From Candidatus Woesearchaeota archaeon (GTDB lineage: Archaea > Nanobdellota > Nanobdellia > Woesearchaeales > JACJVV01): a stretch of DNA of 64,000 nt. A program made the position numbers and the translations under genes. Of the stretch, positions 1 through 8,977 are shown in pieces (positions within the stretch are counted from its first letter, which is position 1; each line of letters opens with the position of its first letter). Under the pieces are notes generated by a model. That model had not been told where the DNA came from. It did no database searches and saw only the letters and a list, made by a program, of their open reading frames with translations. The stretch lies in contig JACJVV010000001.1 of the NCBI GenBank assembly GCA_020637495.1, positions 648,230 to 712,229 of the forward strand. Direction: 5' to 3'.

Positions 1-850
1 GACTTGCAAGGCTTATCATCGCATAGCTCTTGATGAAGTCAGGAAGGAATTCTGCTACAGCTGCATCCATCGATACTACTAAAGGCATATTCACTGATGC
101 AGTTGAACTGACATCTATCTGGGAGAATGTATTCACTATAACTTTTACTATAACAGTTGAAAGACCATACAATACAGGTGCTGCAAATCCAACTGCTGCT
201 CCTATGAATATCAAGTATGATGTGACATTTGATTTTATCTTCTCTTCTACAGTCTTCTGCTGCACAAGATTCTGTGCTACTTCACTCAACAGATGAGAAA
301 GCTCTCCACCTGATTTCATGCCCATGACTATCAAGTCTACTGCTTTTGCGAACTTATTTGATTTTACACGTCTTGTCATGTTCTTCAGTGCATCTCGTAC
401 TTCAGTCCCAGTAGATATCTCTTTTCCGACAATAGTGAATTGCTTATTGAAGTATCCGAATTCTGGCCTGTTCGCTTGTATCAATGCCCTATCTATAGTC
501 ATCCCTGCTCTAAGGTTAGCAGATATCAGCTGTAATGCGTCAGGCAGGATCAATTCTACGAATTGTCCACGGTTTGTCGCCATTATGCTTATTATCGAGT
601 ATATTATGGATTGTATTGTTACCAATGAGATTATAAACAGAAGAAGGAATCCTATGAATGTAGGGATATAGTTAGGATTGAATACTGCTTTAGAATACTG
701 AAAAGAAAAACTTAAGGCAATCCCTAGTGAGAAGAATAGTATCGCGCCAACAATGAATTCCCTTCTTGTCTTTACAGCAAAATAGTTGAAGTAATCCATC
801 AATCTATGACGAAGTCCTCTTGGATATAGGAAGGAGAAATATTCATACAT
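1..850 (-). CDS. Type II secretion/type IV pilus F-family membrane protein (3' end outside window)
   Basis: I translated this by hand; the reading frame is open from an ATG at 850 to the left edge, so the C-terminus is missing. It begins MYEYFSFLYPRG, has hydrophobic segments near residues 35-50 and 65-85, then the T2SSF signature region (PDALQLISANLRAGMTIDRAL and later MKSGGELSHLL) followed by further membrane segments. T2SSF proteins (TadB/TadC/ArlJ group) form the inner-membrane platform on which the secretion ATPase acts. An AGGAG precedes the start by 8 nt. It follows a second F-family gene in the same operon, so the platform is probably a heterodimer as in Tad systems. Confidence 0.85.
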   Translation of the reverse strand, partial: MYEYFSFLYPRGLRHRLMDYFNYFAVKTRREFIVGAILFFSLGIALSFSFQYSKAVFNPNYIPTFIGFLLLFIISLVTIQSIIYSIISIMATNRGQFVELILPDALQLISANLRAGMTIDRALIQANRPEFGYFNKQFTIVGKEISTGTEVRDALKNMTRRVKSNKFAKAVDLIVMGMKSGGELSHLLSEVAQNLVQQKTVEEKIKSNVTSYLIFIGAAVGFAAPVLYGLSTVIVKVIVNTFSQIDVSSTASVNMPLVVSMDAAVAEFLPDFIKSYAMISLAS

Positions 851-918
851 ATTGTTTCTCCTCTTCTCTGTTCTCTTTTTTCATCTTTGTTATATAGCTA
901 ATCATATTCGATCACTAA

Positions 919-1830
919 TCACGTCTTTAGCAATGCAGGTCTTTTTGTCCTGATTATATTTATGAATACCATCTGTGTCATTATATTCATGCCAAGCACA
1001 CCCCAGAAAAGTCCTTGTATTGGTGCAGGATCAAGATTCATGAATGCTGCGATAACTATCAGGAAGTTGACACCAATAGCTGGCAATATTACTCCCATTA
1101 TCATATAGAACATTGTCAAAGGTGAGAGTGTTGCACCGTACTCTTCTACCTGAAGAAGCTGCTCTTCTGCTAATTCATTCATTATATCACGCAAGATATC
1201 ACTTAGATTTGACCCAGTCTTCATACCATTTACCATCTGCCATATTGCGCTCCTGAAAATCGATGAAGGATTCTCTAATGCCATCCTCTCTAAAGCTTCA
1301 ACCTGAGGTATTCCACCGTTGATCTTCTTAACAACACCCATTATCTCTTTTGATACCTCTCCATAATCTGATGCTGCTACATTAACTAGTACGTCAAACA
1401 AAGGGATACCAGATCTTAGCTGTATCAGGATATTCTGCAATGCTGGGAGGGTATTCTGCTCTATGCTGTCAATCCTTTTCTTGATATACACTTCTGGAGC
1501 TGCCCTCTGCTGAAGCATCATGAAGAAGAAGAAGAATATACCACATAATATGCCTATCATCAAAGGAGGCATTGTTAAATTCTTCGCTTTTGTTGAGAAA
1601 AGACCGAAAAGTCCTCCAAATATTATTCCTGCAAAAATATCATTGACTACGCAATATGCTATATACTTCCTTGAGTTGGCATCCAGCTTTGCCTGCTGTA
1701 GCTTAAGAGTAAAATTTGCAAACAATGTATTCTCAAAAAGATGTGCAATGATAAGGAAATGCCTGTATAATTTCTCCAGGATTGGGATTGGCAAAACTAA
1801 AAATGGAATCTTTATGTTGTTATCTTGCAT
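919..1830 (-). CDS. Type II secretion system F-family platform protein
   Basis: A 303-residue membrane protein with a hydrophobic pair near residues 65-105, a T2SSF core (residues about 120-215, including LRSGIPLFDVL and MKTGSNLSDILRDI) and two C-terminal membrane segments (about 230-290). This is the usual layout of a TadC/ArlJ-type platform protein that couples the cytoplasmic ATPase to pilin polymerisation. It lies between the ATPase gene (51 nt upstream) and the second F-family gene (68 nt downstream), all on the minus strand. The exact machine (pilus, archaellum-like, Tad-like) cannot be told from this protein alone. Confidence 0.88.
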   Translation of the reverse strand: MQDNNIKIPFLVLPIPILEKLYRHFLIIAHLFENTLFANFTLKLQQAKLDANSRKYIAYCVVNDIFAGIIFGGLFGLFSTKAKNLTMPPLMIGILCGIFFFFFMMLQQRAAPEVYIKKRIDSIEQNTLPALQNILIQLRSGIPLFDVLVNVAASDYGEVSKEIMGVVKKINGGIPQVEALERMALENPSSIFRSAIWQMVNGMKTGSNLSDILRDIMNELAEEQLLQVEEYGATLSPLTMFYMIMGVILPAIGVNFLIVIAAFMNLDPAPIQGLFWGVLGMNIMTQMVFINIIRTKRPALLKT

Positions 1831-1881
1831 TTTTCATCTGGGTTTGGATGGTTTATCAGATAAATCTTGGTATCCATCATC

Positions 1882-3420
1882 TCATTCATTTTTTGCGACT
1901 TTGAAAGGATTAGGAAGATTGAATATCCTCTGAGGAGATTGATCATTCTCTACCATCTTTATCAGGTCTTCTTTGTTAAGGTAATATTGGTTCATTATCG
2001 AACCTACACTATCGACTCCTTTGACATTATGCCTGACCATCCATTCAAGTATCCTCTTCCTTAATGCTATATTCTCGTTGATCTCATCCATATTGAATCC
2101 TGTATGACGTGAAAGCTCCTCGAAGAATCTTATGCTCTCAGAATGAGGAACTATCTTGTCTATTGAAGGTTTCCACCTGTACATGATGTTTGCCTTCACA
2201 TCAACGCCCTTATCAGTCTCTGAAGCGATGAATTCACCTAGCTGATAGGTTCTTCTTATCCCTCTTCTCCTGTCCCTGAACTGTACTACATTAAGGTTGA
2301 CAGCGCTAAGCAGGTTGGCAGGCGTAGAGATAGGTGGATTTGTCATCCTAGTGATCGTCTCAGAGACTGTATCAGCGTGAACAGTAGCATATACTGAGTG
2401 ACCTGTATGCATCGCTTCAAACATTACTTCTGCTTCCTGTTTCTTCCTCATTTCTCCAAGGATGATCCTATCCGGTCTCATACGTAATGCATTGACAAGA
2501 AGATCCAGCATCGATACTTCTCCCTTCCCTTCTGTATTTGGCGGTCTTGTAGTCAAGGGACACCAGTATAATGTCTCAGGCAACTGGAGCTCACGCGTAT
2601 CCTCTATAGTAAGGATCCTCTGATTCGGAGGGATGAACGGAAGTATTGTTCCTAGCAATGATGTCTTTCCTGAACCTGTTCCTCCAGAGATCAGGATATT
2701 CATCTCATACTCCATAGCAATCCATATAAGCGCATACACATCAGAGTTCACTGTACCTACACGCATTATATCGACCATTGTCCATGGATCACGTGCGAAC
2801 TTCCTTATAGTTATTGTATTTCCCTTGTTGGATATCGGATAAAGCACTGCATTTGCCCTATCTCCTGTTATGAGATGAGCGTCTAGCAACGGAGTCAAAG
2901 TAGTTATCTGCTTACCGACTCGCCTTGCAATGATATTAGAATAATTCTGGATCTGGTCCTCTGTAGGTATTATGACATTTGTGATAAGCCATCCGAATTT
3001 CTTATGGAATACACGGACTGGCTCTGATGAAGAGTTGATGATTACTTCCTCTAAATTCTCATCATGCATAAGGTATTCAATATTCCCTAGTCCTATGATA
3101 TCATTTAGGAGTGTGCTTACAAGGAAAGATTTTGTATCCTCATTCAGCGTGGGTATCTTTCTCTCAAGGATGCTCTGAGCCTTAGACTTGAATTTTGACT
3201 TGATATAGTCGATGACTTTTGGATCAAGGATCTCTGCAGTTGTTATATCGACATCAAGTACAAGCTCTTGCCTTATCTGGTCAAGCAATGCTTCTGTTCC
3301 TATCCCTATCTCCTGGAGGATAAGCCTGTATTTGACTGGTTTATTTCCATATTCTATTATCTCTACATTGACTATTACATTCTCTGCTTCAATCTCGTAT
3401 TCGTCAATTATCTTAGCCAT
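1882..3420 (-). CDS. Type II/IV secretion system ATPase (TadA/ArlI/PilB superfamily)
   Basis: A 512-residue protein with an N-terminal helical domain and a C-terminal secretion NTPase. Visible motifs are the Walker A GGTGSGKTS, an Asp-box (TIEDTRELQLPE), Walker B-like RIILGEMRKKQEAE and a His-box (MHTGHSVYATVHAD). It would hydrolyse ATP in the cytoplasm to drive assembly of a type IV pilus-like filament. The start overlaps the stop region of the upstream winged-helix gene by 8 nt, and the two F-family platform genes follow. Length is normal for archaeal family members. Confidence 0.93.
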   Translation of the reverse strand: MAKIIDEYEIEAENVIVNVEIIEYGNKPVKYRLILQEIGIGTEALLDQIRQELVLDVDITTAEILDPKVIDYIKSKFKSKAQSILERKIPTLNEDTKSFLVSTLLNDIIGLGNIEYLMHDENLEEVIINSSSEPVRVFHKKFGWLITNVIIPTEDQIQNYSNIIARRVGKQITTLTPLLDAHLITGDRANAVLYPISNKGNTITIRKFARDPWTMVDIMRVGTVNSDVYALIWIAMEYEMNILISGGTGSGKTSLLGTILPFIPPNQRILTIEDTRELQLPETLYWCPLTTRPPNTEGKGEVSMLDLLVNALRMRPDRIILGEMRKKQEAEVMFEAMHTGHSVYATVHADTVSETITRMTNPPISTPANLLSAVNLNVVQFRDRRRGIRRTYQLGEFIASETDKGVDVKANIMYRWKPSIDKIVPHSESIRFFEELSRHTGFNMDEINENIALRKRILEWMVRHNVKGVDSVGSIMNQYYLNKEDLIKMVENDQSPQRIFNLPNPFKVAKNE

Positions 3421-3979
3421 TTTGCGTATTTCTAACCCGGACTATCTCTATACCGCCTACAGGCAGATACCTTATCTCAACCAAACCATAATCTGCTAGA
3501 ACTTGAACCCATTCTTCAGCAAGGCGTCTACTTATATTGAAAGTCGATTGTATATCAGACAAGGACATCCTTCCTTTGTCTTCTACAATCTTTATTATCA
3601 TATCAAGATCAGTCGTTATTACTTTCTTCACAATCTTCTTCTTTGCCTGTTTCTTCTCATCCTTATCAGGCTCTTCCCTTTTCTTGACACTTTTTTCATT
3701 TGATGCTGCCATCAATTTAGAATAGATGGTAGATATATCTGATTGGAATTTTACAGCTTCTCTCTCATTAGAATTATGGATTATCTCTTCATATATTATG
3801 TAAAGATTATGGTATGTCTCTTTTGCCTCATTCAATCTCTTGAGATTGATGAGCCTGAATATCTTGACTTTCAGGTTTAGGAATTCCTTTATCTTCTCTA
3901 TACGTTCTTTCTTCTGGAGAAGTATCTTTTTTCTTTCTTCATTCATCCCATCATTAGGATTAGACTTTACAGTATCCAT
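3413..3979 (-). CDS. Winged-helix domain protein heading the secretion operon
   Basis: 188 residues; not assigned to a named family. Residues 1-110 are charged and helical (Lys/Glu-rich, probably coiled coil). Residues about 118-180 look like a winged helix: DLDMIIKIVEDKGRMSLSDI, then NISRRLAEEWVQVLADYGLVEIR and a beta wing. It is the first gene of the ATPase/platform operon and overlaps the ATPase start by 8 nt. It could be an adaptor of the ATPase or a regulator; the sequence does not decide. Confidence 0.75.
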   Translation of the reverse strand: MDTVKSNPNDGMNEERKKILLQKKERIEKIKEFLNLKVKIFRLINLKRLNEAKETYHNLYIIYEEIIHNSNEREAVKFQSDISTIYSKLMAASNEKSVKKREEPDKDEKKQAKKKIVKKVITTDLDMIIKIVEDKGRMSLSDIQSTFNISRRLAEEWVQVLADYGLVEIRYLPVGGIEIVRVRNTQNG

Positions 3980-4000
3980 ATTGAGTTCTTAGGCATGTCT

Positions 4001-4008
4001 ATTTAAAT
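4001..4008 (-). promoter_or_regulatory. TATA box for the secretion operon
   Basis: ATTTAAAT lies 22 nt upstream of the ATG at 3979, the spacing expected for a leaderless archaeal transcript. No Shine-Dalgarno is visible before that ATG, in agreement. Confidence 0.55.
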
Positions 4009-4106
4009 AACTGTGTATCTATCTTAGAATGGTAAACTGTTTTTTCTGATAAATATTGGATGATCCATGAACCTATATATTGATAATATTGAACATGGAA
4101 TTACTT

Positions 4107-5078
4107 TTATCTGAATATTACTCGTGACCTGCTTAATGCATGGTAGCTAGGTATAGATATATTGAACACTTCATAAGGGAACTCCCAGTTGTGAGTTGTT
4201 GTTGCTACTGGTGTTAGTATCTTGACTGAGACATTGTAATTTCCGCTCATTGTTGTGATGTTAATAACCTCATCGTCGAAACTTATATTGATGTAGTTGA
4301 TTGCAGTAGTTGTATTGTTTACATATATGATATTTATGTCTCCAGAGCTGAATGAGAATTCAGTGGATGCTTCAATCCTTTCAGGATCATTGAGGAAGTC
4401 AGGGAAATCCAGATCATTTATGGTCAGGTTGAAATTTATATCCTTAACTCCACTAGCTGATGGAGTAGTATCAAATGATATGTCAGTTATCGGGTCAGTT
4501 GATGTAATATTCACCTCAAAACCTATTATTTTTGATGTGGTTAAATGCGAATAGTTGTAGTATAGCTGCAAAGTCTCATTTGAAGTAGTGCTTAAATCTG
4601 TTGCTGTCTTATTTATTCCTATCCCTCCTGATCTTTTGATCATCGGATCATCGAGTATGGAAGTCAGATTGATCTGTACATCAGGAAATAGTTTTGTGTA
4701 GTTGCCTTCCAGTCCATTCATATCGGCGATGAACTTATCCTTGCTAGGGCCATTCTCAAGAAGGACTGTCTGCACTGATGTAATGTCAACATATTCTCCT
4801 CCTTGCAGGACTGTATCTATATCTAATGTAAGATTCTTGTTCACCTCATATATTTTCTTGATGGACCATTGCATAGAATCCTCTATTGATATCATCCTAT
4901 TAGCCAGTGAGTTTGGTATGACTGCAACTTTTGAGACCTCCTTATTATTGTAGACAGCCACGGCAAAGACCAGCAATACCATCAGGAAAAGGACAGTAGT
5001 CCCTGTATAGACTATCGCTTTCTTACTATCCATTCTTCTCAGGTTTATCTTGTTCACTTCTCTTATCATTTTGTCCAT
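4107..5078 (-). CDS. Membrane-anchored secreted protein of the pilin-like operon
   Basis: 323 residues with a short basic N-terminus, a single hydrophobic segment at about 24-43 (VLFLMVLLVFAVAVY) and a Thr/Asn-rich extracytoplasmic region with many N-glycosylation sequons (NYT, NLT, NKT, NET, NYS, NIT). It has no recognisable domain. It overlaps the upstream LamG gene by 13 nt and is the last gene of the operon led by the HerA-like ATPase. A structural or minor filament role is inferred from context only. Confidence 0.7.
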   Translation of the reverse strand: MDKMIREVNKINLRRMDSKKAIVYTGTTVLFLMVLLVFAVAVYNNKEVSKVAVIPNSLANRMISIEDSMQWSIKKIYEVNKNLTLDIDTVLQGGEYVDITSVQTVLLENGPSKDKFIADMNGLEGNYTKLFPDVQINLTSILDDPMIKRSGGIGINKTATDLSTTSNETLQLYYNYSHLTTSKIIGFEVNITSTDPITDISFDTTPSASGVKDINFNLTINDLDFPDFLNDPERIEASTEFSFSSGDINIIYVNNTTTAINYINISFDDEVINITTMSGNYNVSVKILTPVATTTHNWEFPYEVFNISIPSYHALSRSRVIFR

Positions 5079-6157
5079 GCATAGTATCTTGCTTTGACTA
5101 TGTCCTCAATGTTGCCTGATCTGTTTATTGCAATCATCCTCTCTCCAGTGGCGATAAAATCTGTGACAGTGCTCATCTCAGGCAATGGCCTGCTTGATAT
5201 TATCGTCCCATTTCCATTATACAGCCTTATTATCATGTCATATTGATTTGGTAGATAGTCGTCTATGGTCTTATTTATTGTATCATAATCAACATCAAGA
5301 TCGTATCTTGATATCAAATCATACGTCGCTGTTGAGATATTATTGTAGATATCGCTCACCTCATCTGCTGTGAGCACTCTTGAGAAAATCCTTATGTCAT
5401 CTAATGAGCCATTGAAATATTCTCCTGATCCATCATCAACATTTCCAATCAAGAATCTGCTATTTGAGTCCAATGAGTTTGCTCTTGCACTTATATCTCC
5501 TGAATCAGTATTAACTCCATTGATATATATGCTGAGCAATCCATCCCTATCAAAAACCAATGCTGCATGTGTCCATGCATTATCATTATAGCTTGAACTG
5601 GTTGTAATCGTCCCACCTGTTGCACCATCTTTGATGTAACCTACTATACGTCCTGTATTCCCCACGTATATCCCATATCCATAGAAATCAGGACCGACTC
5701 CATATTTTGATATTATCCATCCATTGCTTGAACTCATGCCTGTCTTGAACCAGAAACTGATAGAGAAATCAGATGTGCTCATATTCATTACATCACCGCA
5801 ATCAACATAATCGTCTCCATCGAGATCCAACCAGAAGTTATAGTAATCATCAGTTATCGTGCTAAATCTTGCATCGTTCCTTAGAAGACAATGGTTAACT
5901 CCTTTCTTATCTGCGATGCTTCCATTGAAGAAATGCTGGTTGTCAAGATAATATTCTTCTAGGATATCAGTCTTCTGCATCACAGAGAATAGGTCTGCAG
6001 CAACTTCGTTAGGCTGTGCAATGAGAATCTCATTATATATCCCTCTACTGAAATATCCATTCACAGACATTATTATAACAGTTGATATTAATATCGCTAG
6101 TAATGCATCTAGTGTATACACTGCTGCTCTTTTCCCTGTCTTTTTTGTTATTTTCAT
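5066..6157 (-). CDS. LamG-domain pilin-like secreted protein
   Basis: I choose the ATG at 6157 (MKITKKTGKRA), 17 nt after the upstream stop; an in-frame ATG at 6211 would overlap the upstream gene. The 363-residue protein has a basic start, one membrane segment (TLDALLAILISTVIIMSVNGYF) and a concanavalin/LamG fold in the middle (FSISFWFK, NAWTHAALVFDRDG, LSIYINGV, FNGSLDDIRIFSRVLTADEV). LamG folds bind sugars or proteins. It is one of three LamG proteins in this operon, so surface adhesion is a reasonable inference. Confidence 0.82.
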   Translation of the reverse strand: MKITKKTGKRAAVYTLDALLAILISTVIIMSVNGYFSRGIYNEILIAQPNEVAADLFSVMQKTDILEEYYLDNQHFFNGSIADKKGVNHCLLRNDARFSTITDDYYNFWLDLDGDDYVDCGDVMNMSTSDFSISFWFKTGMSSSNGWIISKYGVGPDFYGYGIYVGNTGRIVGYIKDGATGGTITTSSSYNDNAWTHAALVFDRDGLLSIYINGVNTDSGDISARANSLDSNSRFLIGNVDDGSGEYFNGSLDDIRIFSRVLTADEVSDIYNNISTATYDLISRYDLDVDYDTINKTIDDYLPNQYDMIIRLYNGNGTIISSRPLPEMSTVTDFIATGERMIAINRSGNIEDIVKARYYAWTK

Positions 6158-6173
6158 CTTAGCATTACGTGGT

Positions 6174-6713
6174 TTAGTATATCGTGAACTCAAATTTCCT
6201 AGTGTCTCCATCTATCCTTACTATCCTTGTTATTGATGCGGAGATATTATTCTCAGGGTCAATACCTGATGAGCTCATTATTGTACCATTCTTATGTCTT
6301 ATGATCAGCTGATAGTCGTATTCTTTTATGTTCAAGAGCTCTTTTACCCGTGAATAATTCACGGTTGGACTTGATGCCATCTCAATGAATCTTGAAACTT
6401 TGTCTTCAGACAATACATTATTGTCCAGCGCTAGCCCTATAGTGCAATTTAGATTCTTGCAGTAATCAAGGCTCTCATATTCCCATCTATCTGGATCACC
6501 GGGAGTATTAGTAAGTATTATCGCTACGTCGTGGGCAATCTTGAGCTTAGTATCCTGTTCCAGATCCTGTGCAACACGAGCTCCATTTGTGAACCACAAT
6601 AGTGTCGTTATTGAGATAAGTACTATGAATATTATGAAACCGAAGATGAAATCATATATCACTATCTGGCCTTTCTTATTCTTTGCAGGAATTTTTAGTA
6701 TATAATTGTTCAT
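6174..6713 (-). CDS. Pilin-like membrane protein
   Basis: 179 residues beginning with a basic stretch and KKGQIVIYDFIFGFIIFIVLISITTLLW, a type IV pilin-like start: charged residues, Gly-Gln, then an uninterrupted hydrophobic helix. The rest is a small extracytoplasmic domain with two Cys (CKNLNC) and sequons. Its start overlaps the stop of the upstream LamG gene by 4 nt (ATGA type), so the two are translationally coupled. It may be a minor pilin without its own adhesin domain. Processing by the prepilin peptidase at 58254-59147 is inferred. Confidence 0.75.
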   Translation of the reverse strand: MNNYILKIPAKNKKGQIVIYDFIFGFIIFIVLISITTLLWFTNGARVAQDLEQDTKLKIAHDVAIILTNTPGDPDRWEYESLDYCKNLNCTIGLALDNNVLSEDKVSRFIEMASSPTVNYSRVKELLNIKEYDYQLIIRHKNGTIMSSSGIDPENNISASITRIVRIDGDTRKFEFTIY

Positions 6714-7810
6714 CTTACAAAATCATCCCCTACTAAATTTACGTAATTGAAATATGAATCATACAATCTTTCTATCTCATCGGATGTCAATGATCTGTTA
6801 TATACCCTGAAATCATCCATCGTTCCATCCCAGAATCCTGTCATCGCATCATTCTGCCTTCCTAATGTCAATATCTCATAATCGGTGTTGTTTATATCTC
6901 CTGTCTTCTCCATAGAATTCGCTAATGTACCATTTATGTATATGCTTGCATTTGAACCATTGTATGTCGCTGCGACATGTGTCCATTTTCCAGTCTCTAA
7001 GCCTGTTGCAGTAAGATGTGTATCCCAATTTATGCCATCTCTTGCAGTGAAAAGAGTGAATTGAAGATATGGTGCGGTGATTGTTTGGAAATTATATCCT
7101 GTCTTCAATGTGCCATCTGCCTTATCGATAATATAGCCACCCCATGAATCCATATACAACCATACAGCAATGGTTATCTCTTTAGGAGGCATCAATCCAT
7201 AATGATTGGTCAGGTTGATATATTGCTGCTGTGATTCATCAAAATAGCATCCTGTATCTCTTCCAAGATATCCAGGAGAATTACAGTCTACAGTTATATT
7301 CACATGATGCTGCCATTCTGAAAAGTCATTGATTGTAGTGTCAGTATCGTTCTGATCCATCCTAAGCCAGAACACCAGGTTATCATCCAATATGGATTCC
7401 CTAACTTCTATATCACCATCATAATTTGCGACGGTGAAATTAGTGAATCTTGGGATTGTGAATGAAGTGTTATATGAGTTTGTCACATTGAACGGGATGA
7501 AATTGCAATAATAAGTCTTGTTCTTGTCGTCGCTCTTGTACCATATCAAGACCTGCCTGTTCTGTCCTAATATCGTCATATTATGCCTTGTGTATCCTCT
7601 TATCTTCGTGTTATTCCCCATAGCATATGCATCATTTATCATACCAGATACATATTCACATGGATAGCGAAGCTCTACATTATCCTGGTATTCCATAACA
7701 TCTTTTCTTCTGAAATCACTTATCACAAAAACAGATAGGAAAAGAATCATCATCATGCCTGTAGTAAGAAGGAATTCCATGCTGACTTGTGATCTTTTTT
7801 TTATTACCAT
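6710..7810 (-). CDS. Class III signal-peptide pilin with LamG domain
   Basis: 366 residues. The N-terminus KKRSQVSMEFLLTTGMMMI matches the archaeal class III signal peptide (Q-x-S-x-E-F followed by a hydrophobic helix), cleaved by archaeal prepilin peptidases. Residues about 150-355 form a LamG/concanavalin-like domain (LVFWLRMDQND, ITIAVWLYMDSWGG, GKWTHVAATYNGSNASIYINGT, DDFRVYNRSLTSDEI). It is best read as a pilin or pseudopilin that displays a binding domain. It overlaps the next gene by 4 nt. Confidence 0.85.
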   Translation of the reverse strand: MVIKKRSQVSMEFLLTTGMMMILFLSVFVISDFRRKDVMEYQDNVELRYPCEYVSGMINDAYAMGNNTKIRGYTRHNMTILGQNRQVLIWYKSDDKNKTYYCNFIPFNVTNSYNTSFTIPRFTNFTVANYDGDIEVRESILDDNLVFWLRMDQNDTDTTINDFSEWQHHVNITVDCNSPGYLGRDTGCYFDESQQQYINLTNHYGLMPPKEITIAVWLYMDSWGGYIIDKADGTLKTGYNFQTITAPYLQFTLFTARDGINWDTHLTATGLETGKWTHVAATYNGSNASIYINGTLANSMEKTGDINNTDYEILTLGRQNDAMTGFWDGTMDDFRVYNRSLTSDEIERLYDSYFNYVNLVGDDFVR

Positions 7811-7848
7811 GTTCTTATTTATTTATCGTCTGATTCATAATCGCATAT

Positions 7849-8955
7849 CTAGTTCTTTTTACCAAGTTTGTAAAACTTATCTGCCTCTTCATCATTCAAG
7901 CTCCTGTTGAAGAACATAATCTCATCTATGGTTCCATTTACAGGATCATTAGGGCTAATTACTGCAGGAGTGCCGATATAGACATTCCTGTCGGAGTACA
8001 TGTAATCATCTTCAGTAAGCGTATCGCTATCTGCCAGGTTCCCGTCTACATACATCCTAAATTCCATGCTCTCAAAATCCCTTACACAGAAAACATTGTA
8101 CCAAATATTCTGGTCAATTGTCCCAGAACTTAATTGTTGAGCATTCGTGTCAGTCGGATCCCGTAGCATACATATTATATTGTTATCATCAACTAGGATC
8201 CCCCAGAAATTATAATTTGAGTCTGCGTCTGTCGAATCATTCTGCGATAATATATCATAGGTCCCTGAAGTCTGGTTAAGGTACATCCATACTCCCCAAC
8301 TGACGCTGTTCTGCCTTGCATCAAATGATTCATTATAGGGAACTTCAAGAAAATCGTCCACTCCGTCAAAATCACATCCTAAACCGATATATCCTTGATT
8401 AGTGCAATCTATGCTGTTATTCATAATGGTGAAATTCTGATATCCAGAAGCATCATATATATGGGTTGAGTTTTTTATCTCAAGATTCATATACATCTTT
8501 ATCTGTGACCATAAATTCGGATATCCTAGGGGAGAGATTGATACATATCCATTCTCTTCAGTCTTTATCAGCATATACCTATTCCCTCTTGCTGGTTCAA
8601 GAAGCCCAAAAACAGGCGCATTAGTTGGGAAATGGATGTCTGAAAGTTTGCCTTTATCAGTCCTTTTCACAATGATCTCTTTTATCGCTGTATACCCTTG
8701 ATCGATCCCATCTGGATTTTTTATGTTGATGACCTTTGCTGACCCTGGTCCTATTGCAGAGACATGGTTGACTGTATTGCTCAGCGTCAGGACCATGTCA
8801 CCTATCTCTGAATCCCTGATGTAGCTACTGAGCTGAGATGTAGAATAGACAAGCACTATCCCAAGTATTACCAGGAAAAGACCTATCAATATCAAGAACT
8901 CAAATCCGGCCTGAGCTTTCCTGCTGCAGGCTTTATATGTCACCTCTTTTTTCAT
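7849..8955 (-). CDS. Class III signal-peptide pilin with LamG domain
   Basis: 368 residues, with CSRKAQAGFEFLILIGLFLVILGIVLVY at the N-terminus: a pilin-like signal with Gly-Phe-Glu-Phe at the cleavage region and a hydrophobic helix. A middle domain of about 110 residues is followed by a C-terminal LamG domain (NSVSWGVWMYLNQTSG, NIWYNVFCVRDFESMEFRMYVDG, GTIDEIMFFNRSLNDEEA). It is paralogous to the LamG proteins at 6710-7810 and 5066-6157. It comes 22 nt after the HerA-like ATPase gene in the same operon. Confidence 0.85.
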   Translation of the reverse strand: MKKEVTYKACSRKAQAGFEFLILIGLFLVILGIVLVYSTSQLSSYIRDSEIGDMVLTLSNTVNHVSAIGPGSAKVINIKNPDGIDQGYTAIKEIIVKRTDKGKLSDIHFPTNAPVFGLLEPARGNRYMLIKTEENGYVSISPLGYPNLWSQIKMYMNLEIKNSTHIYDASGYQNFTIMNNSIDCTNQGYIGLGCDFDGVDDFLEVPYNESFDARQNSVSWGVWMYLNQTSGTYDILSQNDSTDADSNYNFWGILVDDNNIICMLRDPTDTNAQQLSSGTIDQNIWYNVFCVRDFESMEFRMYVDGNLADSDTLTEDDYMYSDRNVYIGTPAVISPNDPVNGTIDEIMFFNRSLNDEEADKFYKLGKKN

Positions 8956-8977
8956 CCTGGAACTGCAATTGCATGCA